Assembly: GCA_000828975.1 (NCBI GenBank)
Contig: AP014683.1
Span: forward strand, 2,437,700-2,501,699
Length of the DNA stretch: 64,000 nucleotides
DNA from: Burkholderiales bacterium GJ-E10
Lineage (GTDB): Bacteria > Pseudomonadota > Gammaproteobacteria > Burkholderiales > Burkholderiaceae_F
Direction of reading: 5' to 3'
Shown here: in pieces, positions 35,007 through 45,574 of the stretch
Layout of the letters: each line of letters opens with the position of its first letter
Position numbering within the stretch: the first letter of the stretch is position 1
Made by a program: the position numbers and the translations under genes
The notes under the pieces: model-generated
What the model saw: the letters and a program-made list of their open reading frames with translations, nothing else
Databases searched by the model: none
What the model was told of the DNA's origin: nothing

Positions 35007-35542
35007 TTCCCTCCCCCCTCACCCTGCCCTCTCCCCCCGACGGGGGGAGAGGGGGAATTCCGTTCCGAAACAACAGCCGCGTTCTTTCCCGGCCCTCCGC
35101 CCTCAACGGGCGAGGCGGAGGATTTCGAGCGGCCATAAATCGCGTCCGGTTCCTGCAGGACCGGATCGACTTCCTTCCATGTCCCGTGCTCCAGCCGGCG
35201 GTAAAAGCAGCTTGCGCGCCCGGTATGGCAGGCGATCCCGCCGACCTGTTCCACCACGTAGAGCACGGCGTCGGCATCGCAATCGAGCCGGATCTCCCGG
35301 ACGATCTGGCGGTGCCCCGACTCCTCGCCCTTGCGCCACAGGCGACCGCGGGAACGCGAATAGTAGACCGCGTGGCCGCCGGCCCGGGTTTCCGCCAACG
35401 CGGCCCGGTCGGCCCAGGCGAACATCAGGATCCGGCCGCTGACGGCATCCTGGGCGATCACCGGCACCAGACCGGCCGCATCGAACCGGACGGCGTCGAG
35501 CCAGGCGTCGTCGCGCGGGATCTTTTCCGGACCGGTGCTCAT
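35003..35542 (-). CDS. hisI: Phosphoribosyl-AMP cyclohydrolase with a repeat-encoded tail
   Basis: A 179-residue cyclohydrolase, third step of histidine synthesis. [40 protein letters not shown], Zn-binding [20 protein letters not shown] and [16 protein letters not shown] are all present. HisI usually ends around residue 130-140; here about 40 further residues follow, of which [18 protein letters not shown] are encoded by palindromic repeat copy 4. The TGA still overlaps hisE. The open frame upstream of 35542 to 35956 is antisense to hisF and rejected. Confidence 0.92.
   Translation of the reverse strand: MSTGPEKIPRDDAWLDAVRFDAAGLVPVIAQDAVSGRILMFAWADRAALAETRAGGHAVYYSRSRGRLWRKGEESGHRQIVREIRLDCDADAVLYVVEQVGGIACHTGRASCFYRRLEHGTWKEVDPVLQEPDAIYGRSKSSASPVEGGGPGKNAAVVSERNSPSPPVGGRGQGEGGGK
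35016..35055 (+). repeat. Dispersed palindromic repeat, copy 4, inside the hisI 3' end
   Basis: CCCTCACCCTG leader plus a 13-bp perfect inverted repeat (CCCTCTCCCCCCG / CGGGGGGAGAGGG, 35027-35053, one-base spacer). It is in frame through the C-terminus of HisI and ends 10 bases before the hisE start region. Confidence 0.95.
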
Positions 35543-36324
35543 GCGCCCAGCCGCATCGGAATGCCGCGCTCGGCCAGGAACCGCTTGGCGTCCGGGATGG
35601 CGTGCTCGCCGTAATGGAAGATCGAAGCCGCGAGCACCCCGTCGGCATGGCCGATCAGGATTCCGTCCGCGAGGTCCTGCAATGAGCCCACGCCGCCCGA
35701 GGCGATGACCGGAACCGGCACGGCGTCGGCGACGGCGGCGGTCAAGGCCAGGTCGAACCCGCTGCGCGTGCCGTCCCGGTCCATACTGGTGAGGAGGATC
35801 TCGCCCGCGCCGAGCGCCACCGCCTGGCGCGCCCATTCGACCGCATCCTTCCCCGTGGCCTTGCGGCCGCCATGGGTATAGACCTCCCAGCCTTGCGTGG
35901 GGTCGTCCGGGTCGTCCTGGGGGCGGCGCCGCGCGTCGATCGCCGCGACGATGCACTGCGACCCGAAATGCGCCGAGGTGCGCGCGAAAAGGTCCGGGTC
36001 GAGGACCCCCGCGGTGTTGATCGACACCTTGTCCGCACCCGCGTTGAGCAGCCGGCGCACATCCTCGACCTGGCGCACGCCGCCCCCCACCGTCAGTGGT
36101 ATGAAGACGCGCCGGGCGACCGCTTCGATCACCTCGTAGATGGTGTCGCGCTGATCGGAACTTGCGGTGATGTCGAGAAAGGTCAGTTCGTCCGCACCCT
36201 CGCCGTCATAGCGCGCGGCGATCTCCACCGGATCGCCGGCGTCGCGCAGGCCGAGGAAATTGATCCCCTTGACGACCCGGCCTCCGGCCACGTCGAGGCA
36301 GGGGATGATCCGCTTGGCGAGCAC
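35539..36324 (-). CDS. hisF: Imidazole glycerol phosphate synthase, cyclase subunit
   Basis: A 261-residue TIM barrel. [19 protein letters not shown] carries the first catalytic Asp, with [40 protein letters not shown] and [15 protein letters not shown] carrying the second. It starts with GTG at 36324, one base after the hisA stop. It partners HisH to make IGP and AICAR. Confidence 0.95.
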   Translation of the reverse strand: MLAKRIIPCLDVAGGRVVKGINFLGLRDAGDPVEIAARYDGEGADELTFLDITASSDQRDTIYEVIEAVARRVFIPLTVGGGVRQVEDVRRLLNAGADKVSINTAGVLDPDLFARTSAHFGSQCIVAAIDARRRPQDDPDDPTQGWEVYTHGGRKATGKDAVEWARQAVALGAGEILLTSMDRDGTRSGFDLALTAAVADAVPVPVIASGGVGSLQDLADGILIGHADGVLAASIFHYGEHAIPDAKRFLAERGIPMRLGA

Positions 36325-36325
36325 G

Positions 36326-37054
36326 TCAGGCGACCCGCGCCATTGCGGCCTCGAAGTCGAACTTTCCTTCATAGAGTGCGCGCCCGAGGATCACGCCCCC
36401 GATGCCTTCGTCCTCGACGGCAAGGAGCCGATCGAGGTCGGAAATGTCCGAAACGCCGCCGCTCGCCAGCACGGGAATGCGCACCGCGCGCGCCAGAGCG
36501 ACGGTGGCGTCGATATTGACGCCGGTCATCATGCCGTCGCGGCCGATGTCGGTGTAGAGGATCGCGTCGACGCCATAGTCTTCGAACTTCATCGCCAGGT
36601 CGATCACGTCGTGGCCGGTGAGCTTGCTCCAGCCGTCCGTCGCCACCTTGCCGTCGCGCGCGTCGAGCGCGACGATCACGTGGCCGCCGAACGCGCTGCA
36701 GGCATCGTGCAGGAAACCGGGGTTCTTCACCGCCGCGGTGCCGATGACGACGTAGGAGACGCCGTCGTCGATGTAACGCTCGATGATGTCGAGGTCGCGC
36801 AGGCCGCCGCCCAACTGGATCTCCACGTCCGGACCGACTTCGGCGACGATCTCGCGGATGACTCCTTCATTCACCGGCTTGCCGGAACGCGCACCGTTCA
36901 GGTCGACGATGTGCATCCGCCGCGCCCCCATGTCGACCCATTTGCGGGCCATGGCAACGGGGTCTTCGGAAAATACGGTCTCGTTGTCCATGTCGCCTTG
37001 GCGCAGGCGGACGCAACGGCCGTCCTTGAGGTCGATGGCGGGAATCAGGAGCAT
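36326..37054 (-). CDS. hisA: Phosphoribosylformimino-AICAR-P isomerase
   Basis: A 242-residue TIM barrel. [20 protein letters not shown] has the catalytic Asp8; [30 protein letters not shown] and [13 protein letters not shown] follow. The start ATG at 37054 is the family start; the frame upstream is open but meaningless. The 148-base gap to hisH holds no gene and no obvious structure. Confidence 0.95.
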   Translation of the reverse strand: MLLIPAIDLKDGRCVRLRQGDMDNETVFSEDPVAMARKWVDMGARRMHIVDLNGARSGKPVNEGVIREIVAEVGPDVEIQLGGGLRDLDIIERYIDDGVSYVVIGTAAVKNPGFLHDACSAFGGHVIVALDARDGKVATDGWSKLTGHDVIDLAMKFEDYGVDAILYTDIGRDGMMTGVNIDATVALARAVRIPVLASGGVSDISDLDRLLAVEDEGIGGVILGRALYEGKFDFEAAMARVA

Positions 37055-37202
37055 GGCGGGAGAATGAGGATGCCTGAGAAAAAACGTCGGAAATCGGAAA
37101 TCGCGTCGCGATGCGAGAGGGGTATGTTCGATGCGGCTCGATGCGGTCCGATGCGGCGGTGGGGTGGATCGGCAAACGGCCGCCGGCATCGGAATTAACG
37201 GT

Positions 37203-37829
<627 letters not shown>

Positions 37830-37831
37830 CC

Positions 37832-38425
37832 TCAGAGCGTCCCTTTGGTACTCGGAACGGCGCCGGCGGCGCGCGGATCCCGCTCCAGCGCGGCGCGCAG
37901 CGCGCGGCCGAACGCCTTGAAGGCCGATTCGCACTGATGGTGGGCGTTGGCGCCGCGCAGGTTGTCCATATGCAAGGTGATCTGCGCGTGATTGACGAAG
38001 CCCTGGAAGAATTCGCGCGCCAATTCGACGTCGAATTCGCCGATCTTCGGGCTCGTGAACGCCACGTTCCACACCAGACCGGGGCGGCCCGAATAGTCGA
38101 TCACCGCGCGGGTGAGCGCTTCGTCGAGCGGCACGTAGGCATGCCCGAAACGGCGGATGCCCTGTTTGTCGCCGGCGGCGGCCGCAACGGCGCGCCCGAG
38201 GGCGATGCCGACATCCTCCACCGTGTGGTGGCCGTCGATGTGGAGATCGCCTTGGGCCTCGACCTGCAGGTCGATCGCGCCATGGCGGGCGATCTGATCG
38301 AGCATGTGGTCGAAGAACCCGATTCCGGTCGAAGCCGAGCAGGCGCCGCTGCCGTCGAGATCGACGCGGACACGGATCCTGGTTTCCTTGGTCTCGCGGA
38401 CGATTTCCGCGGAACGTTGCGTCAT
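37832..38425 (-). CDS. hisB: Imidazoleglycerol-phosphate dehydratase
   Basis: A 197-residue monofunctional dehydratase (no phosphatase domain, the usual form outside enterobacteria). Mn-binding His/Glu motifs: [52 protein letters not shown] at 38425 is preferred to the adjacent GTG at 38428. Confidence 0.95.
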   Translation of the reverse strand: MTQRSAEIVRETKETRIRVRVDLDGSGACSASTGIGFFDHMLDQIARHGAIDLQVEAQGDLHIDGHHTVEDVGIALGRAVAAAAGDKQGIRRFGHAYVPLDEALTRAVIDYSGRPGLVWNVAFTSPKIGEFDVELAREFFQGFVNHAQITLHMDNLRGANAHHQCESAFKAFGRALRAALERDPRAAGAVPSTKGTL

Positions 38426-38446
38426 CACACCCTCACTCCAACGACC

Positions 38447-38483
38447 CCCTCACCCTAGCCCTCTCCCGCAAGCGGGAGAGGGG
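38447..38483 (+). repeat. Dispersed palindromic repeat, copy 5, at the hisC 3' end
   Basis: CCCTCACCCTAG leader plus inverted arms CCCTCTCCCGC / GCGGGAGAGGG (38459-38482). The TAG stop of hisC (38455-38457) is the CTA of the leader read on the other strand. Confidence 0.95.
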
Positions 38484-39579
38484 AAATCGCCTGCCGCATC
38501 GCCTTCAGAAACGCGGCATTCTCGTCCGGCGTCCCCACCGTCACCCGCAGGCAGCCCCGCAGCATGGGGTGGAAGGCGGTCATATTCTTGACAAGGATAC
38601 CCTGTCGCAGCAGATGCGCGAACCGCTCCGCGGCTCCTCGGTCGCCATCCGGCACACGCAGCAGGACGAAATTGGCGGCGGAGTCGAAGACCTCCAGGCC
38701 GTCGATGGCACGCAGCGCGGCGATCATCCGTGCGCGGTCGGCGCGGATGGTCGCTGCCTGGGCGTCGAACACGTCGAGATGGTCGAGCAGGAAATCCGCC
38801 GCGGCGAGGGTGAGCGAATCGACGTTGAACGGCGGGCGCAGCTTGTCGAACTCGTCCAGCCATTCCGGCGCGCCGCACAGATACCCCAGCCGCAACCCCG
38901 CCAACCCCAGCTTCGAGAACGTGCGCAGGACGAGCAGGTTCGGATGGCGCGGCAGTTCGCCGATCCAGGATCGGCCCGCGAACGGCAGGTAGGCCTCGTC
39001 AAGGACGACCAGGCCGGGCGCGTGTTCCAGGATGGCGCGCACCGCCTCGTCATCGAAACGGTTGCCGGTCGGATTGTTCGGATACGAGAGAAACACCAGG
39101 GCGGGCCGGTGTTCCCGCAGCGCCGCCAGCATGGCGGGGAGATCCAAGTCGAAATCGTCGCGCAGGGCCACGCCCACGAACCGGCAGCGATCGAGTTCCG
39201 CCGTCATGCGGTACATGGAGAAGCTCGGCCACGGCGACAGCACGGCCGCGCCGGGGCGGGCACAGGCGTGGATCATCAGGTGGATGATCTCGTCCGAACC
39301 GTTGCCCAGCAGCAGCGCCTGCCCGGCCGGCAGCCCGATCCGTTCCGCCAGGCGTTCCTTGAACCGCGCCGGTTGGCCGGGCGGGTAGCGGTTGAGCGCG
39401 ACATGTCCGAGGCGTTCCCCCAGCGCCCGCGCGAGATCCGGCGGCAGCACGTATGGGTTTTCCATCAGGTCGAGCTTGATCAAGCCCTCGGCCGGCGCGA
39501 CCGCGTAGGCGTGCAGCGCGCGCACATCGTCCCGAATCACGTCTTTGCGGGTGCCGGCGTCATTCCGGGCGTCATTCAT
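38455..39579 (-). CDS. hisC: Histidinol-phosphate aminotransferase
   Basis: A 374-residue PLP enzyme (class I/II fold). LDLMENPYVLPPDLARAL, LGNGSDEIIHLMIHACARPG, SYPNNPTGNRFDDEAV, LVVLDEAYLPFAG and the PLP-lysine motif LRTFSKLGLAGLRLGYL are visible. The last residues SPLPLAGEG and the stop are supplied by palindromic repeat copy 5. Start ATG at 39579, 20 bases after hisD. Confidence 0.95.
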   Translation of the reverse strand: MNDARNDAGTRKDVIRDDVRALHAYAVAPAEGLIKLDLMENPYVLPPDLARALGERLGHVALNRYPPGQPARFKERLAERIGLPAGQALLLGNGSDEIIHLMIHACARPGAAVLSPWPSFSMYRMTAELDRCRFVGVALRDDFDLDLPAMLAALREHRPALVFLSYPNNPTGNRFDDEAVRAILEHAPGLVVLDEAYLPFAGRSWIGELPRHPNLLVLRTFSKLGLAGLRLGYLCGAPEWLDEFDKLRPPFNVDSLTLAAADFLLDHLDVFDAQAATIRADRARMIAALRAIDGLEVFDSAANFVLLRVPDGDRGAAERFAHLLRQGILVKNMTAFHPMLRGCLRVTVGTPDENAAFLKAMRQAISPLPLAGEG

Positions 39580-39599
39580 CTCGCGAGCCGTCCATGGCG

Positions 39600-40904
39600 C
39601 TACTTCCCCCCGGTCATGCGCAACTCCGCGCTGCGCGCGTGCGCGCTCAGGCCTTCGCCGTGGGCCAGGCGCGCCGCCACCGCGCCCAGGCGCTGCGCCC
39701 CCGCCGCGGAAACCTCGATCATGCTGCTGCGCTTCTGGAAATCCGATACGCCCAGGGGCGAGGAAAACCGCGCGGTGCGCGACGTCGGCAGGACGTGATT
39801 GGGTCCGGCGCAGTAGTCGCCCAGGGATTCGCTCGCATAGCGGCCGAGGAACACCGCCCCGGCGTGGCGGATGCGCTCCGCCCAGCGGCGCGGGTTCTCG
39901 GTCGAGATTTCGAGGTGCTCGGGGGCGATGTGGTTGGCGATTTCGCAGGCCTGCTCCATGTCGCGCACCAGGATCAGCGCCCCGCGGTTGGCCAGCGAGG
40001 TCTCGATGATCGCGCGCCGCGGCATGGTCGGCAGCAGTCGTTCGATCGACGCCGCCACGGCGTCGCGGAACGCCGCATCCGGCGTGAGCAGGATGGACTG
40101 CGCCAGTTCGTCGTGCTCGGCCTGGGAGAAGAGATCCATCGCGATCCAGTCCGGATCGGTGCTGCCATCGCAAAGGATCAGGATCTCGCTGGGGCCGGCG
40201 ATCATGTCGATGCCGACGGTGCCGAACACCCGCCGCTTCGCCTCGGCGACGTACGCATTGCCGGGGCCGACGATCTTGTCCACGGCGGGCACGGTAGCGG
40301 TGCCGTAGGCCAAGGCGCCGATGGCCTGCGCGCCGCCGATGGCGAAGGCGCGGGTCACGCCCGACAGCGCGGCCGCCGCCAGCACCAGGGTGTTGCGCGC
40401 GCCGTCGGGCGCGGGCGCAACCATCACGATCTCGCGGACGCCCGCGACCTGCGCAGGGATGGCATTCATCAGCACCGAGGACGGATAGGCCGCCTTGCCC
40501 CCCGGCACGTAGATTCCGACGCGGTCGAGGGGCGTCACCCGGATGCCCAGCGTCGTGCCGTCGGGATCCGTGATGCTCCAGTCCCGAGCCCGCCCCTCTT
40601 CGTGAAAGCGACGGATGCGCGCCGCGGCGGTTTCGAGGGCGGCACGATCCTCCGGCGCCAGCGCCGCGAGCGCCGCCTGCATCGCGTCGGCGCCGATCTC
40701 GAGGTCGGCCGCCGTGGACACGTCCACGCGGTCGAAGCGCCGCGTGGCCTCGATCAGGGCCGCGTCGCCGCGCTGCCGCACCGCCGCCAGGATTTCGTCG
40801 ACGCGCGCCGCGATCTGGCGATCGGGTTCGTCGCCCAAGGCGAGCAGCTCCGCGAGGCGCGCGCCGAAATCGGCGGCGGTGGCATCGAAGTACCGAATCT
40901 TCAT
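39600..40904 (-). CDS. hisD: Histidinol dehydrogenase
   Basis: A 434-residue NAD and zinc enzyme for the last two oxidation steps. [71 protein letters not shown], and the C-terminal zinc region around [15 protein letters not shown] are clear. ATG overlaps the hisG TGA. Confidence 0.96.
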   Translation of the reverse strand: MKIRYFDATAADFGARLAELLALGDEPDRQIAARVDEILAAVRQRGDAALIEATRRFDRVDVSTAADLEIGADAMQAALAALAPEDRAALETAAARIRRFHEEGRARDWSITDPDGTTLGIRVTPLDRVGIYVPGGKAAYPSSVLMNAIPAQVAGVREIVMVAPAPDGARNTLVLAAAALSGVTRAFAIGGAQAIGALAYGTATVPAVDKIVGPGNAYVAEAKRRVFGTVGIDMIAGPSEILILCDGSTDPDWIAMDLFSQAEHDELAQSILLTPDAAFRDAVAASIERLLPTMPRRAIIETSLANRGALILVRDMEQACEIANHIAPEHLEISTENPRRWAERIRHAGAVFLGRYASESLGDYCAGPNHVLPTSRTARFSSPLGVSDFQKRSSMIEVSAAGAQRLGAVAARLAHGEGLSAHARSAELRMTGGK

Positions 40905-41569
40905 GCGGGCATCACTCCGTTCGTTGCTTGCGCCTGCGCGACCGCGTCGCGAATCGTCTCCACCAGCGGCGCCAGACGCTCGCGGCGGGTCTTGAACGAC
41001 GTCTGGTTGACGACGAGCCGCGAGCTGATGGCGACGATCTCCTCGACCTCGACCAGACCGTTGGCCTTGAGGGTCGCGCCGCTCGAAACCAGATCGACGA
41101 TCGCATCGGCCAAACCCGCGAGCGGCGCCAGCTCCATCGACCCGTAGAGCTTGATGAGGTCGACGTGCACCCCCTTGCGCGCGAAAAAGCCGCGTGCCGT
41201 CTCGACGTACTTCGTCGCCACGCGCAGGCGCGCCCCCCGCCGCACGGCGTCGCGATAGTCGAATCCGGCCGGTGCCGCAACGCACAGGCGGCAAAGCCCG
41301 ATGGCGAGGTCCACCGGCTGATAGAGCCCGGCACCGCCGTGCTCCATCAGGGTGTCGGCACCCGTGACTCCGAGATCGGCGGCGCCGTATTGCACGTAGG
41401 TCGGCACGTCGGATGCCCGCACGACGACGATCCGCACATCCGGCATCGAGGTGCCGATGATGAGCTTGCGGGTGGCCGAGGGAGACTCGTCGGGCACGAT
41501 GCCGGCGCTCGCGAGCAGCGGCAACGCCTCTTCGAAGATTCGTCCCTTGGGGACCGCGATTGTCAGCAT
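40901..41569 (-). CDS. hisG: ATP phosphoribosyltransferase, short form
   Basis: A 222-residue short-form HisG (no C-terminal regulatory domain). [39 protein letters not shown] and [20 protein letters not shown] are family blocks. Short HisG needs the regulatory subunit HisZ, which is not in this window and should lie elsewhere. First gene of the his run. Confidence 0.95.
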   Translation of the reverse strand: MLTIAVPKGRIFEEALPLLASAGIVPDESPSATRKLIIGTSMPDVRIVVVRASDVPTYVQYGAADLGVTGADTLMEHGGAGLYQPVDLAIGLCRLCVAAPAGFDYRDAVRRGARLRVATKYVETARGFFARKGVHVDLIKLYGSMELAPLAGLADAIVDLVSSGATLKANGLVEVEEIVAISSRLVVNQTSFKTRRERLAPLVETIRDAVAQAQATNGVMPA

Positions 41570-41579
41570 GGAAACAGCA

Positions 41580-41617
41580 CCCTCACCCTAGCCCTCTCCC
41601 GCCGGGCGGGAGAGGGG
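41580..41617 (+). repeat. Dispersed palindromic repeat, copy 6, between murA and hisG
   Basis: CCCTCACCCTAG leader with arms CCCTCTCCCGCC / GGCGGGAGAGGG (41592-41616). It occupies most of the 71-base gap between murA and hisG. Confidence 0.95.
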
Positions 41618-41640
41618 ATTTTTCCGGAAAAAGACCTTCC

Positions 41641-42897
41641 TCATCGTATCCGTTCGATCTGCGCGCCGAGCGCGGCGAGGCGCGTCTCCATCGCCTCGTA
41701 GCCGCGATCGAGATGGTATATGCGATCGACGATCGTCTCGCCCTGCGCCACCAGGCCGGCGATCACCAGGCTCGCCGAGGCGCGCAGATCGGTCGCCATG
41801 ATCGTCGCGCCGGAGAGCGCCTCCACGCCATGCACGACCGCGGTGTGGCCGTCGATATCGATGCGCGCCCCCAGGCGCTGCAATTCGAGCACGTGCATGA
41901 AGCGGTTCTCGAAGATATTTTCGCTGATCCGCGCCACGCCGCGGGCGATACAGTTGAGCGCCATGAACTGTGCCTGGGCATCGGTCGGGAATGCCGGATG
42001 GGGCGCCGTGCGCAGGTTCACCGCGGCCGGCCGCTCGTCCATGCGCAAGCGGATCCAGTCGGCGCCGGTTTCCACCCGCGCCCCGGCTTCGCGCAGCTTT
42101 TCCAGCACCGCATCGAGCGTCGCCGGGGCCGCGCCCTCCAGGTGGACCTCGCCGCCGGTCGCCGCCACCGCGGCGAGGAACGTCGCGCTCTCGATGCGGT
42201 CCGGCATGACGCGATGGCGCGCGCCGTGCAGGCGATCGACCCCTTCGATCTCGATGCGGTCGGTGCCGGCACCGGCGATCTTCGCCCCCATCGCGTTCAG
42301 GCAGGCCGCCAGATCCGCGATCTCCGGTTCCCGCGCCGCATTTTCGATCACCGTCGTGCCGTCGGCGAGTGCGGCCGCCATCATCAGGTTTTCGGTGCCC
42401 GTGACCGTGACCATATCGGTGACGATGCGTGCGCCGCGCAGCCGGCCTGATCGGCTCGCGACGATGTACCCCTGGTCGAGATGCAGGTCGGCGCCGAGCG
42501 CCTGCAGCCCTTTCAAATGCTGGTCGACGGGGCGGGCGCCGATGGCGCAGCCGCCGGGGAGGCTGACGCGCGCCGCGCCTTCCCGAGCCAGCAGCGGCCC
42601 CAGCACCAGAATCGCCGCGCGCATGGTCTTGACGGTGTCGTACGGCGCTTCCACCGAGCGGATCTTGCCCGCCCGCAGCGTTACCCGTCCCTCCCCGGCT
42701 GCTTCCACTGCGACTCCCATCGCGCCCAGCAGGCGGGCCATGGTCGCGGTGTCCGCGAGTTGCGGCACGTTTTCGAGTTGCAGCGGATCGGCGGTGAGCA
42801 GGGACGCGGCCATGATCGGCAGCGCGGCGTTCTTCGCGCCGGCGACGCGCACGGTGCCGTGCAACCGGCGCCCCCCTTGGATTCGTAGCTTTTGCAT
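41641..42897 (-). CDS. murA: UDP-N-acetylglucosamine 1-carboxyvinyltransferase
   Basis: A 418-residue enzyme for the first committed step of peptidoglycan synthesis. [20 protein letters not shown] start, the loop cysteine in [20 protein letters not shown] (fosfomycin target), and GWxxI-type later blocks ([18 protein letters not shown]) are visible. Encoded upstream of hisG as usual in betaproteobacteria. Confidence 0.96.
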   Translation of the reverse strand: MQKLRIQGGRRLHGTVRVAGAKNAALPIMAASLLTADPLQLENVPQLADTATMARLLGAMGVAVEAAGEGRVTLRAGKIRSVEAPYDTVKTMRAAILVLGPLLAREGAARVSLPGGCAIGARPVDQHLKGLQALGADLHLDQGYIVASRSGRLRGARIVTDMVTVTGTENLMMAAALADGTTVIENAAREPEIADLAACLNAMGAKIAGAGTDRIEIEGVDRLHGARHRVMPDRIESATFLAAVAATGGEVHLEGAAPATLDAVLEKLREAGARVETGADWIRLRMDERPAAVNLRTAPHPAFPTDAQAQFMALNCIARGVARISENIFENRFMHVLELQRLGARIDIDGHTAVVHGVEALSGATIMATDLRASASLVIAGLVAQGETIVDRIYHLDRGYEAMETRLAALGAQIERIR

Positions 42898-42919
42898 GAT
42901 GAGACGATGGATGGTCGAT

Positions 42920-43729
42920 CTAGCCGCGCAGCCTGGTTCCCCGCCGCAGCATCGCCACCACCAGTCCGGAGGCCCCCAGGAACGCCGACGCCACGACGGC
43001 GAGGCTGATCCAGGGCGATGTGTCCGACTGGGCGAAAAAGCCGAAACGGAACCCGTCGATCATGTAGAAGAACGGATTGAACCGGGAAAACGTCTGCCAG
43101 AATGCGGGAAGGCTGTGCACGGAGTAGAAGACGCCGGAAAGAAAGGTCGCCGGCAGGATGATGAAGTTCTGAAACGCGGCCAACTGGTCGAATTTGTCCG
43201 AGAGAATACCCGCAATCAAGCCCAGCACGCCGAGCAGCGCCGCGCCCAGGAATCCAAACGCGAAGATCCAGAGCGGGGCATGGAAGGAAACCGGCGCCAG
43301 CGCCAGCGTGACGAGGAATACGCCGAGGCCGACGATCGCGCCGCGCACGACCGCCGCCAGGACATAGGCCGCGAAAAACTGCAGCGCCGAGATCGGCGGC
43401 AGCAGCAGAAACACCAGGTTGCCCATGATCTTCGACTGGATCAGCGACGACGAGCTGTTGGCGAAGGCGTTCTGCAACACCGACATCATCACCAGCCCCG
43501 GGACGAGGAACGACTTGTAGCGCACCCCCGGAAATGGCTCGGCGCGCACATCCAGGGCATGGCCGAACACCAGCAGGTACAGCACCGAGGTCAGCACCGG
43601 TGCGGCGACGGTCTGGAAGGAAACCTTCCAGAAGCGCAAGACTTCCTTGTAGAAAATCGTCTGGAACGCCACCCAACCCGCGCCGCGCACGGCGCCCGCG
43701 ACGGGACGATGCATGGCTTCGCCGCTCAT
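42920..43729 (-). CDS. ABC-2 type exporter permease
   Basis: A 269-residue membrane protein with six predicted helices ([67 protein letters not shown]). The NFIxxPxxFLSGxFY block is the ABC-2 signature. Its ATG overlaps the stop of the ATPase gene. It resembles YadH; the substrate is unknown. Confidence 0.9.
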   Translation of the reverse strand: MSGEAMHRPVAGAVRGAGWVAFQTIFYKEVLRFWKVSFQTVAAPVLTSVLYLLVFGHALDVRAEPFPGVRYKSFLVPGLVMMSVLQNAFANSSSSLIQSKIMGNLVFLLLPPISALQFFAAYVLAAVVRGAIVGLGVFLVTLALAPVSFHAPLWIFAFGFLGAALLGVLGLIAGILSDKFDQLAAFQNFIILPATFLSGVFYSVHSLPAFWQTFSRFNPFFYMIDGFRFGFFAQSDTSPWISLAVVASAFLGASGLVVAMLRRGTRLRG

Positions 43730-44481
43730 GCCGCGCTCCCCGCAAGATCCGGGACGACCCCGGCGGTCCGGGACGTCAGACGCAGGAACACCTCTTCCAG
43801 GTCGGCATGGCCCGCCAGCAGATTGGGCGTCGAGTCGAGTGCGACGATCCGCCCCGCCTTGAGCATCGCAATGCGCCCGCACATCTGCTGCGCCTCCTCC
43901 AGGTAGTGGGTCGTCAACACGATGGTGTGCCCGGCGCGGTTCAGCCGTCCCATGAACTGCCACAGTCCCTGGCGCAATTCCACGTCGACCCCGGCGGTCG
44001 GTTCGTCGAGGACGATCACCGGCGGGCGATGGACCAGCGCCTGTGCCACCAGCACGCGGCGCTTCATGCCGCCCGAGAGGGCGCGCATGTTCGTATCCGC
44101 CTTGGTGGTGAGGTCGAGATTTTCCATGACCTCGTCGATCCAGTCGTCGTTGTTGCGCAAACCGTAGTATCCCGACTGGATGCGCAGCGTCTCGCGCACC
44201 GTGAAAAACGGGTCGAACACCAGCTCCTGCGGCACGACGCCGAGGTTGGCGCGCGCAGCGCGGTAGTCGCGGACCACGTCGTGGCCCATGACGCAGGCGC
44301 AGCCCCCGGTCGGGCGCGTCAGGCCGGCAACGATCGAGATCAGCGTCGTCTTGCCTGCGCCGTTCGGTCCGAGGAGGCCGAAGAACTCCCCGGGCTCCAC
44401 CCGCAGGTCGACCGCATCCAGTGCCGTGAGATCGGCATAACGCTTGCGCAGTGCGCGAACTTCGATGGCGGCGGGAGACAT
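43726..44481 (-). CDS. ABC exporter ATP-binding protein
   Basis: A 251-residue ATPase of the YadG/NodI type. Walker A GLLGPNGAGKTTLI, Q-loop VVPQELVFDPFFTVRE, signature ALSGGMKRRVLVAQAL, Walker B VIVLDEPTAGVD, H-loop TTHYLEEAQQMC. ATG at 44481 is preferred to the adjacent GTG. Couples to the permease downstream; lies between mlaB and murA, the normal betaproteobacterial position. Confidence 0.93.
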   Translation of the reverse strand: MSPAAIEVRALRKRYADLTALDAVDLRVEPGEFFGLLGPNGAGKTTLISIVAGLTRPTGGCACVMGHDVVRDYRAARANLGVVPQELVFDPFFTVRETLRIQSGYYGLRNNDDWIDEVMENLDLTTKADTNMRALSGGMKRRVLVAQALVHRPPVIVLDEPTAGVDVELRQGLWQFMGRLNRAGHTIVLTTHYLEEAQQMCGRIAMLKAGRIVALDSTPNLLAGHADLEEVFLRLTSRTAGVVPDLAGSAA

Positions 44482-44599
44482 CACGAAATGCAGGCGGAAC
44501 GCGGACGCCGGCCACCAGGAAGGGGCGGCGCCGCAGGCCGTATTCTCCCACGGATCGCACCGCCGGCCGGGACGCCGGCGCCGGGCGCGGTCGGCGGGG

Positions 44600-44893
44600 T
44601 CAGCCGGCCGGGTTCGGCGGCGGGGGATCGGCGAAAAGCTCGCCGACGACGGCGTCCAGGCCGTAGAGGCGGGCCAGGCTGCGCAAATCGTCCGGAACCG
44701 CCGCCAGCCGCAAGGGCCGGTCGGCCGCGCGGGCCGCGCGGGCCCACGCCAGCACCGCCGCCACCGCCGAGGAGTCGCAGCGCCGCACCGCGGAAAAATC
44801 CATCACGGCGTCGCCGGCCCGGATCGCGGCCACGCCGGCCTCGACGATGCGGGTCGCGTTGCGGTTGGTGACGGCGTCGGCCTCGATGCGCAT
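44600..44893 (-). CDS. mlaB: MlaB-like STAS protein
   Basis: A 97-residue STAS-domain protein: DAVMDFSAVRRCDSSAVAAV contains the conserved Ser/Asp helix start. In the Mla complex it binds MlaF and is required for ATPase activity. It begins one base after the mlaC stop. Confidence 0.88.
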   Translation of the reverse strand: MRIEADAVTNRNATRIVEAGVAAIRAGDAVMDFSAVRRCDSSAVAAVLAWARAARAADRPLRLAAVPDDLRSLARLYGLDAVVGELFADPPPPNPAG

Positions 44894-44894
44894 A

Positions 44895-45560
44895 TCAGGA
44901 CGACTTTTTCGCCGCCAGTTGCTGGTTCTTCTCGGTCAGCATGCGGATCAGGCCGTCGATGCCATGCTGATTGATGATCTCGTTGAACTCGCTCTTGTAG
45001 GTCTGGACCAGCCAGATCCCCATGATGTTGAGGTCGTAGATCTGCCAGCCGCGGTCCGTCTTTCCGAGGCGATAGGCGAGATCGATCGGATTGGCGGAGG
45101 TTGCCGAGATGATCTGGGTGCGGATGATCGCGTCATCGGGGTAGGGTTGCTCGCGCACGGGCAGCACGTGCACCTTCTCGTCGGTAACGCGGGACAACGC
45201 GCCCGCATAGGTATGCACCAGCAGCAGGCGGAATTGCATCATGATCGCGGTACGCTGCGCCGGTGTCGCCTGCCGCCATGCCCGGCCGACGACCAGCCGC
45301 GTCGTCCGCTCCATGTCGACATACGGCAGGATGCGGGCGTCGATCAACCGCTGCAGGCGGGCAATGTCGCCGGAGCGGATTGCGCGGTCGCCGCGGATAT
45401 CGTCCAGCACACCCGTCGACAGCGTGCGCACGAGGGACTCCGGCGTGGCGGTGTCGACGACAAACGAATCGGCCGCGGCGCGGGCCGCATCCGCGGCCCC
45501 CAATCCCAAGGCCAGCGCGGCGCTCACGGCCGCGACATGCAGGAAACGACGCCAGGACAT
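44895..45560 (-). CDS. mlaC: Periplasmic phospholipid-binding protein MlaC
   Basis: A 221-residue secreted protein: signal peptide ending around ARA-AADS, then the Tol-Tol-Ttg2 domain (RILPYVDMERTTRLVVGRAW, QRTAIMMQFRLLLVHTYAGA, YRLGKTDRGWQIYDLNIMGI). It ferries lipid between MlaA and MlaFEDB. ATG at 45560 follows GAGGAAATCGGT, a good Shine-Dalgarno. Confidence 0.92.
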   Translation of the reverse strand: MSWRRFLHVAAVSAALALGLGAADAARAAADSFVVDTATPESLVRTLSTGVLDDIRGDRAIRSGDIARLQRLIDARILPYVDMERTTRLVVGRAWRQATPAQRTAIMMQFRLLLVHTYAGALSRVTDEKVHVLPVREQPYPDDAIIRTQIISATSANPIDLAYRLGKTDRGWQIYDLNIMGIWLVQTYKSEFNEIINQHGIDGLIRMLTEKNQQLAAKKSS

Positions 45561-45574
45561 ACCGATTTCCTCAC

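Noticed and set aside
35543-35956. Upstream extension of hisI
   Set aside because: Overlaps hisF out of frame; Arg/Gly-rich; the family start MSTGPEK at 35542 overlaps the hisF stop as expected.
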